From assembly GCF_042186555.1 (NCBI RefSeq), contig NC_133336.1, positions 40,232,338-40,296,337 of the forward strand: a DNA stretch of 64,000 nucleotides, written 5' to 3'. Both the position numbers and the translations under genes were made by a program. A model generated the notes under the pieces. That model made no database searches, was not told the origin of the DNA, and worked only from the letters and a program-made list of their open reading frames with translations. Source of the DNA: Aquarana catesbeiana. Its lineage: Eukaryota > Chordata > Amphibia > Anura > Ranidae. Of the stretch, positions 36,406 through 46,643 are shown one piece after another (within the stretch, counting starts at the first letter, position 1; each line of letters begins with the position of its first letter).

Positions 36406-37230
36406 TAATTTATATACAACTACACAGATCAGACCAAAATGAGGGACAAATGAGGGGGAAAGAGGGACAGAGGGACTTTGTTCCAAATCAGAGACAGTCC
36501 CTCAAAATCAGAGACAGTTGGGAGCTATGCAGAGTGTGCAGTGGTCAGGAGCAAGTAACACACAGAAGTAAGTAACAAAGTGAGGTAACAAACAGAGGTA
36601 AGTAACAAAGAGAGGTAAGTAACGCACAGAGTAAGTAACAAACAGAGGTAAGTAACGCACAGAGGTAAGTAACAAACAGAGCTAAGTAACAAATAGAGGT
36701 AAGTAACAAACAGAGGTAAGTAATGCACAGAGGTAAGTAACAAACAGAGCACAGGTGTTAGAAGTGATGCGCAGAGCACAGAGATTAGGAGGAAGTAACA
36801 CAAAGAGTTCAGAGTATAGCTTCTCATGCATCCTGATACTGGATCTTGGTATCTGCCCTTACTCAGTATTTGCACTGCACAGCTATTTCAACATCTCTTT
36901 TTTAGTATGTGACTCTATAAATGTCTCTTTTATTGCACCCTCACTGTGCCCCCCTCCCCCCTGCAAGTTTTACATGCTTATGTCCAGGGGGTACAATACA
37001 GACCGTGGTCACTTACCCTATCCTCGCCCAGCTGGCCTCCCTGGAGTCTAGACATCAATAAGTACAATATAGGAAAATATAACCCTGTATAATTAAAGAA
37101 AAGCTTTTACAGATATACTGTACATATATATCACCAATGCATCGCTTCACAGATACGTTGATGAATTTGATCAAAACCGTAACAGTGTAACACCAATGAA
37201 TCAAAGTTCCCATTTGCATCCAATCTTCTT
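36406..37230. repeat. Repeat-derived region with 18-19 bp minisatellite
   Basis: 36,545-36,755 is a minisatellite of units such as gtaagtaacaaacagaggta. 36,430-36,520 has agggacagagggac and aatcagagacagt words, duplicated in part. 36,760-37,230 shows no gene or clear repeat. Confidence 0.6.
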
Positions 37231-37567
37231 TATCTTGGGTTAGGGTCACACTTGTACGGATCCAGTGTGACCCGTCTGCACAGACACATCACCCCATTCA
37301 TTTGAATCAACTGCTGTACCTGCAGGAAATGCGGGGAAAAAAAGCCCTGACCCTTGCTTTAAAATGGACAGACCTGTACGGTGCTGCCGGACATTGTGGT
37401 TTTGCATACCTGAAAACATGCCGCGCTTTCCTATGTGCGGGATGACATTAAGAGGTGATGGCACCCCCTGTGCATCTGCTAAAGAGCAGCACATATTTCC
37501 TGCGGGTTGGGGAACGTGTGTGATTAGCATGTGTTTCCTGACCCACATATGTGTGATTCTAGTCTTA
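37231..37567. mobile_element. Probable MITE
   Basis: The ends look inverted at low identity: ttagggtcacacttgtacg at the left, atatgtgtgattctagtctta at the right. The interior is noncoding. The termini resemble other ranid-type MITEs with gtgtgaa-like ends. The boundary is approximate. Confidence 0.4.
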
Positions 37568-39231
37568 GTAGAAAAACAGTGTTCTTTTTTTCTTTTTTTG
37601 TTGAAACTTAGCTTCTTTGCTGGTCTTCTGGTCTCCAGCGCCGCCATCTTGACTGTGGGAAGCCGGCTGTGACTTCCTGCTGTTCCACAGCTGGCTCCCC
37701 ACTGCTCATGTGCGAGATGTACTGCACTTTCACACTGATCCCGCATCTCCTAGGGCATGAGACGTATTCCAGGAGGCTGCGAGAGTGGGGGGGGGGGGGG
37801 GAGCCGAACCTCTGCTTTTCTCACCTAGGTGGGAGAAGCAGAAGTGGGAGCGGGTACCTGTCAGAAAAAGGAACCCACTGGAAAAAAAAGTTGCAATAGC
37901 GGTAGAGGAGGGGGGAGGAGGCTAGGCAGAACTTCACTTTTTAATCACAAATCTACAAATATTTGTAAATCTAAAGAAGAAGTTTGTCCAGTATTGGGAT
38001 GGTAGGGATCACCTATGCACTCAAAAGATCTCACTAATGCTTTGGCAGTCTGATTGGCACTAATTAGGTTCCTTATTCTGTCAGTAATTCCTCTGATAAA
38101 TGTCACTCACAGGCACTTCACTAGAGCTGATCATCAGCATCAACCTTCTGCTTTACTCACTCAGGATGGCAAACTGCAAGCTCAGAGCTCTGAGCAGAGT
38201 GACCTCGTGTGGTGAATATGCAGCATCACATGTGAGCTGAAGATGCATGATCTATCTTTTACCAGCAGAGGTCAGTGCTGCTCATACAGTTTATTGTTTA
38301 AAAGTATTACTGATTGAAATTAAAACAAAATAAACAAAAAAAACTCCATACAAATAATTGTTGAATTTCTCCCTCATAAATAACTGCAATTATTACAACA
38401 TGTTTTTACATATATTATGCTGCAATCTTTTAAAAATCTGCAATGCAATATGTTACAATTAATTATCCTAGAAATGTGATGAAATCAAACAAAAAAGACT
38501 GTGAATATGTAATGGAAAAAAATTGGTTAAATTAATATAAACAAATAAAAGTAATATAAAATAAATAAATAAGAGTGTATAAAAAATAAAAATAATGATA
38601 ATAATTAAAAAAAAATAATATAAATAAGGATGTATAAAAAAGGTAAAATATATATATTTATGAATACATTTCATGAATAAATAGATAATACATAATATAA
38701 TAAATAAGGGTGTATAAAAAAAATAATAATAGTTAAAATAGTTAATAAATATAAAAATAACTATAAATAAGGACGTATAAAATAATGAATAAAAATGGAG
38801 GAGCGATTGATAATACCCAAATACCTCCTGGGTGCTCTACTTCTACGTGCTTTCTATAACTTTTTGTTTATTGTCAATGTTATAATTTTCTTTATGTATG
38901 TTTATGGAAAAAAACTTAAACACATTTCAAAAAATAAAAAAAAATAAGGGTGTCTAAACACAAAAAAAAAGAAAAAAGATAAAATATAAAAAAATAAAAT
39001 AAGGCTGTGTAAATAAAACAATTACAATATAAAAATAAATATACTTAAGATTGCATAAAAATAATAAATAATAGTAAATATAAAAATAAAAATGTAAAGA
39101 AAGGGTTTATAAAATAAGAAATAAAAACCATAAAGATAATATATATAATATTTTGTATTCATTTTATATTATACATATGATATTTATGGTTTTTACTTAT
39201 TATTTTATACCCCTTTATTTACATTTGTATT
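37568..39231. other. Intergenic, increasingly AT-rich
   Basis: 37,568-38,330 holds no recognisable feature; one run of 14 g lies near 37,788-37,801. From 38,330 to 39,230 the sequence is made of aataaata and tataaaaa words. The segment 38,530-38,870 (ttatgaatacatttcatgaa ... tacctcctgggtgctctact) is repeated directly at 40,740-41,135. I see no gene. Confidence 0.6.
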
Positions 39232-39440
39232 GTAGAGCAGCCTGAATAATACAGTGAGACTTTTTTTCTCTTTTCTAAAATATTTATTTATATATAAATC
39301 TATATGTATATATAGATATATATATAGATATATATATGTAGATATATATATATATAAAAAAGACTGTGTCTCACTGTATTATTCAGGCTGCTATACAATA
39401 AAAAATGTAAATAAAGGGGTATAAAATTAAAAAAAACATA
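39195..39440. repeat. Inverted pair of 7SL 3'-end fragments
   Basis: gtagagcagcctgaataata at about 39,232 (plus, sense) and tattattcaggctgctatac at about 39,378 (minus sense) are copies of the last 40 or so bases of 7SL RNA. Each is followed by the same AT-rich words (aataaaggggtataaaat) in mirror order. The pair forms a potential hairpin next to the intact gene. Confidence 0.7.
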
Positions 39441-39538
39441 AATATAATATATATATAATATAAAATAAATAAAAAATAAGATATACATTATTTTTTTTTC
39501 TCTTTTCTAAATTATTATATAAATATAATTAAAAAAAA

Positions 39539-39835
39539 GACTGTGTCTCACTGTATTATCCAGGCTGCTCTACACCGGCTATTCACAGGCGCTATCCCAC
39601 TACTGATCAGCACGGGGGTTTTGACCTGCTCCGTTTCCGACCTGGGCCGGTTCACCCCTCCTTAGTGCAACCTGGTGGCTCTGGGCTCCCCTGGGGTCAC
39701 CATATTGATACCGAACTTAGCGTGGACACCCGATCGACATAGCACAGGGTAGACCAGAACTCCTGGACTCAAGCAATCCGACAGTCTCAGCCTCCCAAGC
39801 AGCTGGGATTACAGACGCACGCCACCGCGCCCGGC
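39539..39835 (-). ncRNA. RN7SL: 7SL RNA gene (SRP RNA), probably functional
   Basis: This is the RNA scaffold of the signal recognition particle, which binds signal peptides at the ribosome and docks translation to the endoplasmic reticulum. The minus strand starts GCCGGGCGCGGTGGCG and keeps the Alu domain (AATCCCAGCTGCTTGGGAGG), TGATCGGGTGTCC-like and GGTGACC (helix 8 side) segments, CCACCAGGTT, AAGGAGGGGTGAACCGGCCC and GGAGCAGGTCAAAACCCCC. It ends GACACAGTC followed by eight Ts, a strong Pol III terminator. Length is about 297-300 nt, as in other vertebrates. Unlike the array copies its CpG sites are intact. It is divergent from AK7, whose ATG is 280 bp away. Expression is inferred from sequence only. 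Confidence 0.88.
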
Positions 39836-39881
39836 GAGGAGATTGCAGTGCTCTCTTTATCTACAAGCTGGATTCTCATTA

Positions 39882-39887
39882 ACGTCA
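39882..39887 (-). promoter_or_regulatory. CRE/ATF core of the 7SL gene
   Basis: Minus-strand TGACGT lies 47-52 bp upstream of the 7SL start, where vertebrate 7SL genes have their ATF/CRE site. A TATA-like AGATAAAGA lies at about -19 to -27 (39,854-39,862). Confidence 0.6.
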
Positions 39888-40042
39888 CCGGCTTAGCACT
39901 GCCATCTACAGGCATCACTGAGAATTACACCTGCACGCTGCTGGGCTGAAGGGGCGCTCTCTGCTCTACCACACCTGCGCACAAGCTGTAGCTGGCTCTG
40001 CCGATGCCTGACTCGGAAGGACCCCGTTGCAGCGTCCATAGC

Positions 40043-40055
40043 GTCGCGTAGCAAC
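40043..40055 (+). promoter_or_regulatory. RFX X-box-like motif 1 of AK7
   Basis: GTCGCG-T-AGCAAC compares with the RFX consensus GTNRCC, a 0-3 bp gap, then RGYAAC. The right half is perfect and the left half has one mismatch. It lies 60-72 bp before the AK7 ATG. RFX factors drive motile-cilia genes. Confidence 0.5.
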
Positions 40056-40068
40056 CTGCGGAGCACCC

Positions 40069-40080
40069 GTCCTTGGCAAC
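40069..40080 (+). promoter_or_regulatory. RFX X-box-like motif 2 of AK7
   Basis: GTCCTT-GGCAAC has a perfect right half (RGYAAC) and a weak left half with no gap. It starts 14 bp after motif 1 and 35-46 bp before the ATG. The transcript start is not known, so one or both could lie in the 5' untranslated region. Confidence 0.45.
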
Positions 40081-40114
40081 CGGAGTGCGACCATAGTGAC
40101 CCGCAGACTGCAAC

Positions 40115-40201
40115 ATGGCCGAGGGAGGGGAGCCGATCGTCAGACCCAAAAGGATCTTTATCAATAACCTGGATACGTACGCTGCCAGGAACATAGGAAA
40201 G
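40115..40201 (+). CDS. AK7: AK7 coding exon 1
   Basis: AK7 is a cilia-associated adenylate kinase needed for motile cilia. This exon encodes residues 1-29, beginning MAEGGEPIVRPKRIFINNLD and ending ARNIGK. RIFINNLD...NIGK corresponds to the start of the N-terminal Rossmann-like (epimerase-type) region of vertebrate AK7. The ATG is the first in frame after the GC-rich, CpG-containing promoter. The donor is gtgagg and the exon ends in phase 0. The 7SL gene starts 280 bp upstream on the other strand. Confidence 0.93.
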
Positions 40202-41340
40202 GTGAGGGGAGAGGGTGGGTCGGCAGGTAGAAAGCAGGCGCAATCCGGGGCGTTAATATAGATAAAGTAGGCACAATTCTTTTATTTTTTTTTTTTTATT
40301 GAGTGGCATTTAGTTCACAACAGAATGCAGGGTTGGAAACCCCACATTTCCTGCACCACGTTCAAAATGCACTGCAATTGCGATTTGCAGCGAGTGTTAA
40401 TGTTACGTTAACCTCACCCCAAATGCAGGTCGCACATGCAGTGCGTTTGCCTGCACCAGATCACATGGTACAGAAGTTCTATGCCACCCGGTTGCTGTTT
40501 CCCTTAAAGGAGTGCATGCACTACTTTTGGTGCAGTTCCGTGCGATTCAGTCCATTCAAAATGAATAGGCTAAAATCGCGCCGCACGTGAATCGCAAAGG
40601 AATGCTCGGTATGTTGCGGTGCGATTCCGTGGTGTGAACTGGCCCTTCGCTCATTCGTATGCGGAGGCGGAGCTGCAATGAACGGCGACTTCACGTGAGC
40701 TCTGGTGCATTGCGGGAAAAAATGCTCCAAGTCTGCGTTTAAAAAAAAAAAAAAATGAATATAAATAAGGGTGTATAAAAAAAAGTAAAAAAATATATAT
40801 TTATGAATACATTTACTGAATAAATATAAACATAAAAAAGGGGGTTTAAAAAAAAGTAAAAAATATATATATATTTATGAATACATTTCATGAATAAATA
40901 TAAATAAAGGGGTATTAAAAAAAAAGTAAAAAAAATATATTTATGAATACATTTAATGAATAAATATAAAAAATAAATAAAGGGCTATAAAAATAATAAA
41001 CAATAATAAAATAGTTAATAAATATAAAAATAACTATAAATAAGGATGTATAAAATAATAAATAACAATAAATAAGGGGGAGCGATTCATAATACTCATA
41101 TACCTCCTGGGTGCTCTACTTCTACCTGCTTTCTATGCAAATTCAGCAGCACAAGGCAGCTTTGTAGTATGAACAGGGGACATAGAAAACAATTGTTTTC
41201 TATGTGCCTGTGTGCTGACTGGTGTTGATAAAGTGCAGAAAAATGCATACAGTGTGAATGAGCTCTTAGGTAAGGTTGCCACTTTTTTTTCAAGCCAAAC
41301 CCGAACAATTTAGCAGCGCACAGTACATTTTTTTTTTGTT
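40202..41340. repeat. Intron 1, first part: MITE and AT-rich direct repeat
   Basis: 40,300-40,660 reads like a MITE: ttagttcacaacagaatgca at the left and a gtgtgaactggccct end at the right, with GC-rich tgcgattc words inside. 40,740-41,135 is the direct repeat of 38,530-38,870. The rest shows no gene. Confidence 0.45.
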
Positions 41341-42783
41341 TTAGGCTGCTTTCACGCTGCAGCCGCCTAAGCGTTAGAGGTAAAGCGCTGCTCGTTTTAG
41401 CGGTGCTTTACCGCTATTTGGGCGGTAGAGGGGCACTTTTAACCCCCAAGAAAGGGTTCAAAAGGGGTTAAAAGCGCCCATGTTGCAGCCACTTCGGAAG
41501 CGCTGCCCATTCATTCCAATGGGCTGGAGCGGTGTATACAGGGAAGGTGTATACAGGGGCGGTGTATACAGGGGCGGTGTATACAGGGGCGGTGTATACA
41601 GGGGAGGTGTATACAGGGAAGGTGTATACAGGGGCGGTGTATACAGGGGAGGTGTATACAGGGGCGGTGTATACAGGGAAGGTGTATACAGGGGCGGTGT
41701 ATACAGGGGAGGTGTATACAGGGGAGGTGTATACAGGGGCGGTGTATACAGGGGAGGTGTATACAGGGGCGGTGTATACAGGGGCGGTGTATACATGGGA
41801 GGTGTATACAGGGGCGGTGTATACAGGGGAGGTGTATACAGGGGCGGTGTATACAGCGCTCCTAAACCGCCCCAAAGACGCTGCTTGCAGGACTTTTTCT
41901 AACGTCCCGCAAGCGCACCGCCCCAGTGTGAAAGCACTCTGGATTTGACAGTGGGGTGGCAGGGGAGGCAGTTTACAGGCGATATTTCTAGCGCTAAAAT
42001 GCCTGAAAACTGCCTCAGTGTGAAAGGGGTCTTAGTATACACTATAGCAGGGGTCTCCAAACTATGGCCCTCCAGTTGTTCAGGAACTACAATTCCCATC
42101 ATGCTTAGTCATGTCTGTGAATGTCAGAGTTTTACAATGCAATGTATACAGGGGCGGTGTATACAGGGGCGGTGTATACAGGGGAGGTGTATACAGGGGA
42201 GGTGTATACAGGGAAGGTGTATACAGGGAAGGTGTATACAGGGGCGGTGTATACAGGGGAGGTGTATACAGGGAAGGTGTATACAGGGGAGGTGTATACA
42301 GGGAAGGTGTATACAGGGGAGGTGTATACAGGGGCGGTGTATACAGGGGAGGTGTATACAGGGGCGGTGTATACAGGGGCGGTGTATACAGGGGAGGTGT
42401 ATACAGGGGCGGTGTATACAGGGAAGGTGTATACAGGGGCGGTGTATACAGGGGAGGTGTATACAGGGGAGGTGTATACAGGGGCGGTGTATACAACGCT
42501 CCTAAACCGCCCCAAAGACGCTGCTTGCAGGAACTTTTCTAACGTCCCGCAAGCGCACCGCCCCAGTGTGAAAGCACTCTGGATTTGACAGTGGGGTGGC
42601 AGGGGAGGCAGTTTACAGGCGATATTTCTAGCGCTAAAATGCCTGAAAACTGCCTCAGTGTGAAAGGGGTCTTAGTATACACTATAGCAGGGGTCTCCAA
42701 ACTATGGCCCTCCAGTTGTTCAGGAACTACAATTCCCATCATGCTTAGTCATGTCTGTGAATGTCAGAGTTTTACAATGCCTC
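41341..42783. repeat. 15-bp minisatellite and its tandem duplicate
   Basis: Units of 15 bp (ggtgtatacaggggc, with ggga or gggga variants) fill 41,531-41,855 and 42,143-42,496. The 287 bp after each array are almost identical (41,856-42,142 and 42,497-42,783), so the whole block is a tandem duplication of about 640 bp. The host sequence (cttttagcggtgctttaccg, cgccccagtgtgaaagcact, taaaatgcctgaaaactgcc) is a MITE-like repeat, and a second repeat (ctccaaactatggccctcca) follows. Open frames run through both arrays because 15 is a multiple of three and no unit has a stop. They are not genes. Confidence 0.9.
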
Positions 42784-43840
42784 ATGGGATGTGTAGCTCC
42801 AGAGGGCAGTCGTTTGGAAAACCCTGCACTATAGGATTGTAACAGACCTGGAACACCTTTGGGCACTCCAAAAAGAATAGTAATGTTGCGCACATAGTGC
42901 CCCCCCCCCCACCCCACCCTCCCGTCAAGCCTTGTTCCGAGCCACATTCCTGTCTAAATAATGTGTACAGGTTTCAAATGGACTGAAACCTGGACACATG
43001 ATTCAAAACCCGGACTGTTCGGATGAATCCCGGACAGGTGGCAACCCTACTCTTAGGCCTCAGCTATCCACACCTCTGTGTGAAGGACCATCTTTCCATT
43101 TATGTCTATTGGGTTGCAGTGGCTGCATGGATATAGCCGCCGGTCCCAGGTTGGCAGTCCGTGCAGGGGCACGTCTCTGTCTGTGCAGCCACTTCGTCCC
43201 AGTAGACATAAACCTTACTGCTTGCACCCAGATGCATGAAACACTTGGGTACCCCATGCAGGCATAGGGGGCCCTTAGCATAGGTATGCCCGTGTGAATG
43301 AGGCCTTTAACCTTTTGCCAACCTGCTGCAATACCTATACTGTGGGGGGTTGGCTCGTTCAGTCATCGTAAAGTACCTGTACATTGGGGCTTTCTTCCGG
43401 ATCCGCTCTCGCGCATGCGTGCGCACACCCATTTACTGCAGCACAAGCCAAGCAGCGGGTCCCAGCCAATGAGCTATGGCCGGGACCAGTGGCGGTGCGT
43501 CCATAAAGGGCGCAGGAGCCGCGCCCCTTCTTTCCTGGCACCGCTCTATCACCATAGATAGATTCATGCATTGCATGAACCTATCTATGGTCGCCGCTGA
43601 CACCCCCTATTCAGGTGTCCGGCCCCTTTTCAGGCGCCGGGCACCTGAATTACAGCGGCGGGGGATGTTTATTGGAAGCACCTGATTAGAGCCATAGGCT
43701 CTAATAGGCGCCCAAAAAGGTGAACAGCGGGCACAATGCTGTGCATTCGCTGTTCACTCAGCTGTGTGTTAGCAAAGCGAAGGAATTCGCTTTGCTAACA
43801 CTGAACCACCTCTCAGCCAATCAGGTGCTCGAGAGGCAAT
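42784..43840. repeat. Intron 1: MITE and hairpin-rich repeats
   Basis: 43,052-43,309 has inverted ends (ttaggcctca / tgaggccttta) and looks like a MITE. 43,490-43,840 contains several perfect short hairpins: catagatagattcatgcatt with its complement, gcgaacag/ctgttcac words, and gttagcaaagcgaa with ttcgctttgctaac. 43,315-43,480 belongs to the same family as 57,490-57,900. No gene. Confidence 0.5.
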
Positions 43841-44290
43841 TGATGGGCACACTGGCAGCAATTGATGGGTACAGTAGCTGCGGTTGATTGGCACAGTGGC
43901 TGCGTTTGATGGGCACAGTGGCTGCGTTTGATGGCACAGTGGCAGCATTTGATGGGCACAGTGGCACAGTGGCTGCGTTTTGATGGCACAGTGGCAGCAT
44001 TTGATGGGCACAGTGGCTGCGCTTGATGGGCACAGTGGCTGCGCTTGATGGGCACAGTGGCTGCAATTTATGGCACAGTGGCTGCACTTGATGGGCACAG
44101 TGGCTGCGTCTGATGGCACAGTGGCTGCGTTTGATGGCACAGTGGCAGCATTTGATGGGCACAGTGGCTGCGCTTGATGGGCACAGTGGCTGCAATTGAT
44201 GGCACAGTGGCTGCATTTGATGGCACAGTGGCTGCGTTTGATGAGCACAGTGGCTGCGTTAGATGGGCACAGTGGCAGCATTTGATGGGA
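43841..44290. repeat. 21-bp minisatellite
   Basis: About twenty copies of a unit close to gatgggcacagtggctgcgtt, mixed with a shorter form lacking gg. The minus-strand open frames rich in His, Cys and Pro (HCAHQ periods) are its translation. Confidence 0.88.
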
Positions 44291-44774
44291 CAGTGGATTA
44301 TGTGTTTATTGTCCTGTTTCTACATGCTTAAGATAGTGGTACAATGATGGGAAAGTAGTCCAGGTGAATGTCGGGGGCATATTGCGGGCAACAGGGTTTG
44401 TGATTGTCATGTTTCGTGACAATAGAGAGATTTGAAAGGGTCATGAAAAAGCCCCCTTGTGTTTTCTAATCGAATACGTGTCTTGTGTTGAAAACGAAAC
44501 CAGACATAGGAAGTTATGTATGTGTCATGAGATGTCTGCATTTAAATCTGACATTATAATGTGACATGATGGGTTTGCTTAGATAAAGAGTTAATGACTG
44601 TGATTGGTTGATTGTATGTTAAAAGGAAATGTGTCATTTAATTATGTACCCCTTATTGGTGGAAGGTGGCCGGTAACGCCCATGTTTTATCCATACTTAA
44701 CATCGTGTCAGGGATAATAAAAGCGGGCCATAGTATTGTAGAGCAACTTGTCTTGTGTCAATCATTGGGTCCCC

Positions 44775-44810
<36 letters not shown>

Positions 44811-44857
44811 TAGAGAGAGATTTGGATATGAAGCAGGACTAGAGTTTAAAGGTGAAA
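44291..44857. other. Unassigned segment, possible LTR-like end
   Basis: 44,300-44,770 ends with an AATAAA signal (near 44,716), then cgggccatagtattgtagag and a tcttgtgtcaatcattgggt stretch. That order (AATAAA, then about 40 bp, then a ca-type end) resembles the R-U5 part of an LTR. No matching partner or target duplication was found, so this is weak. 44,780-44,820 is a (TA)n(GA)n microsatellite. Confidence 0.25.
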
Positions 44858-45851
44858 ATGCACCTTTCAGTGATGGTCGTGGATGAATGGCTCAACAATG
44901 GGCCTCAGGATCTCGTCACGGTATCTCTGTGCATTCAAAATGCCATCAATAAAATGCACCTGTGTTCACTGTCCATAGCATATGCCTGCCCGTATCATAA
45001 CCCCACCGCCACCATGGGCCACTCGATCCACATCGTTGACATCAGCAAACCGCTCACCCACACAACGCCATACACGCTGTCTTCCATCTGCCCTGTACAG
45101 TGAAAACCGGGATTCATACGTGAAGAGAACACCTCTCCAAGGTGCCAGACGCCACTGAATGTGAGCATTTGCCCACTCAGGTCGTTTACAACGACGAACT
45201 GCAGTCAGGTCGAGACCCTGATGAGGACAATGAGCATGCAGGTGAGCTTCCCTGAGATGGTTTCTGACAGTTTGTTCAGAAATTCTTTGGTTATGCAAAT
45301 TGATTGTTGCAGCAGCTGTCCAGTTGGCTGGTCTCAGATGATCTTGGAAGTGAAGATGCTGGATGTGGAGGTCCTGGGCTGGTGTGGTTACACTGGGTCT
45401 GCGGTTGTGAGGCCGGTTGGATGTACTGCCAAATTCTCTGAAACGCCTTTGGAGATGGCTTATGGTAGAGAAATGACCATTCAATTCGAGGACAACAGCT
45501 CTGGTGGACATTCCTGCAGTCAGCATGCCAATAGCACGCTCCCTCAAAACTTGCGATATCTGTGGCATTGTGCTGTGTGATACAACTGCACATTTTAGAG
45601 TGGCCTTTGATTGTGGCCAGCCTAGGGCACACCTGTGCAATAATCATGCTGTCTAATCAGCATCTTGATATGCCACACCTGTGAGGTGGATGGAATATTT
45701 CGGCAAAGGAGAAGTGCTCACTAACACAGATTTAGACAGATTTGTGAAAAATATTTGAGAGAAATAGGTCTTTTGTGTACATAGAAAAAGTTGAAGCTCA
45801 TAATAAATAGGGGCAAAAAAAAAAGTGTTAGGTTTATAATTTTGTTCAGTG
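44858..45851 (-). mobile_element. Truncated Tc1/mariner element
   Basis: The right end is a TIR (cactgaacaaaattataaac on the minus strand) followed by TA. The left end is cut inside the transposase near 44,860, so only about the first two thirds remain. No left TIR is present. Confidence 0.8.
44862..45568 (-). pseudogene. Tc1-like transposase, truncated, first Asp lost
   Basis: It starts MPQISQVLRERAIGMLTAGM (45,568). It has a helix-turn-helix part (VVLELNGHFSTISHLQRRF), NRPHNRRPSVT, and the first catalytic region reading VLFTYESRFSLYR, where the family has TDESRF. The D is replaced by Y. The frame breaks after GGVMIRAGICYGQ and is cut before the second and third catalytic residues. Inactive. 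Confidence 0.85.
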
Positions 45852-46643
45852 TATGTAGAGAAAAAGGCTTGCCTATGTGAAAACTGATTACATAGTTTAG
45901 GTAGGTCCTCATGTTACATAGCTTTGGTAAATCTAAAGGATATTGTATGATCTTCAAGATGGTAGGCACTCTGTCCAAACCTTTAGACAAGTAGCTGAGT
46001 TTTCCGGCGGAAACGTATGTGGTAAGCAATGTCAGAGTGTAATCTGTTTGTTAATATTGTTCCATCACTTGAATGTTTGCTGACCATTAGACAGCTTTTC
46101 ATGCATTTTTCCATGTCTCTTACCTTCTCTTATTGTAATAATGATGTATGATGAGATTTTGACATGGAATTACCATCGGGGTGGGTCTCTCATGGGCATG
46201 AAGTTATTGTCCATTTATGGCCCTATTCACACCAGGGCAGTGCATACTGGTGCACCGATGTGACTAACAGTGAGGTTGAATAGCTTTAGCTTCAGTGCCT
46301 GGGGACAAGTGTAAGGTAAGAAGAGGCCATTATTTAATTTATATCATTAAGATTGAAAGAAGAGTAATGGAAGTACCCCCAAGGTAGGTAAGTACCATGC
46401 GGAAGTCAAGAACGGTTACAGAAATATCTAACTGAAGCCTGAAACAATGAAAAAAGGAGGTCAACCAGCTTACCAGACTCACTTTTGGGTGGACTGGCCC
46501 TTAAAAATGGGACCCACAGCCTAGTTAAATATACAGTATAATGTATGTATAATGTATGTGTACTATTATATAAAGTATATGTGCTTTATTTTGTCCCAGA
46601 ATGTCCTGACACTGTAGACTCATTGGTCTTATTATCCCTGCAG
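45852..46643. pseudogene. Intron 1 end with decayed duplicate of AK7 exon 2
   Basis: 45,951-46,131 duplicates the 3' half of exon 2 and about 120 bp of its intron (46,758-46,955). It has GTAGGCACTCTGTCCAAACC and the donor gtaagc. Its reading frame has a TAG stop where exon 2 has AAG (DKK becomes DK-stop), and it has no acceptor. 46,132-46,643 is unremarkable intron sequence. Confidence 0.8.

Noticed and set aside
37246..37746. 166-residue minus-strand frame
   Set aside because: It covers a probable MITE and flanking GC-rich sequence; no conserved motif or exon structure.
41458..42588. Repetitive open frames (YTPPL, VYTGA and CIQGR types)
   Set aside because: The same 15-bp minisatellite read in several frames and on both strands; not a structural protein gene.
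43769..44281. Cys/His-rich minus-strand frame resembling metal-binding repeats
   Set aside because: Translation of the 21-bp minisatellite; the Cys-His spacing follows the DNA unit.
44300..44770. Endogenous retrovirus LTR
   Set aside because: Only an AATAAA and a plausible tail were seen; no TG start, target duplication, second LTR or internal genes. Kept only as a low-confidence note.
45951..46022. Alternative, mutually exclusive AK7 exon 2
   Set aside because: It has an in-frame TAG and no acceptor at its left edge.
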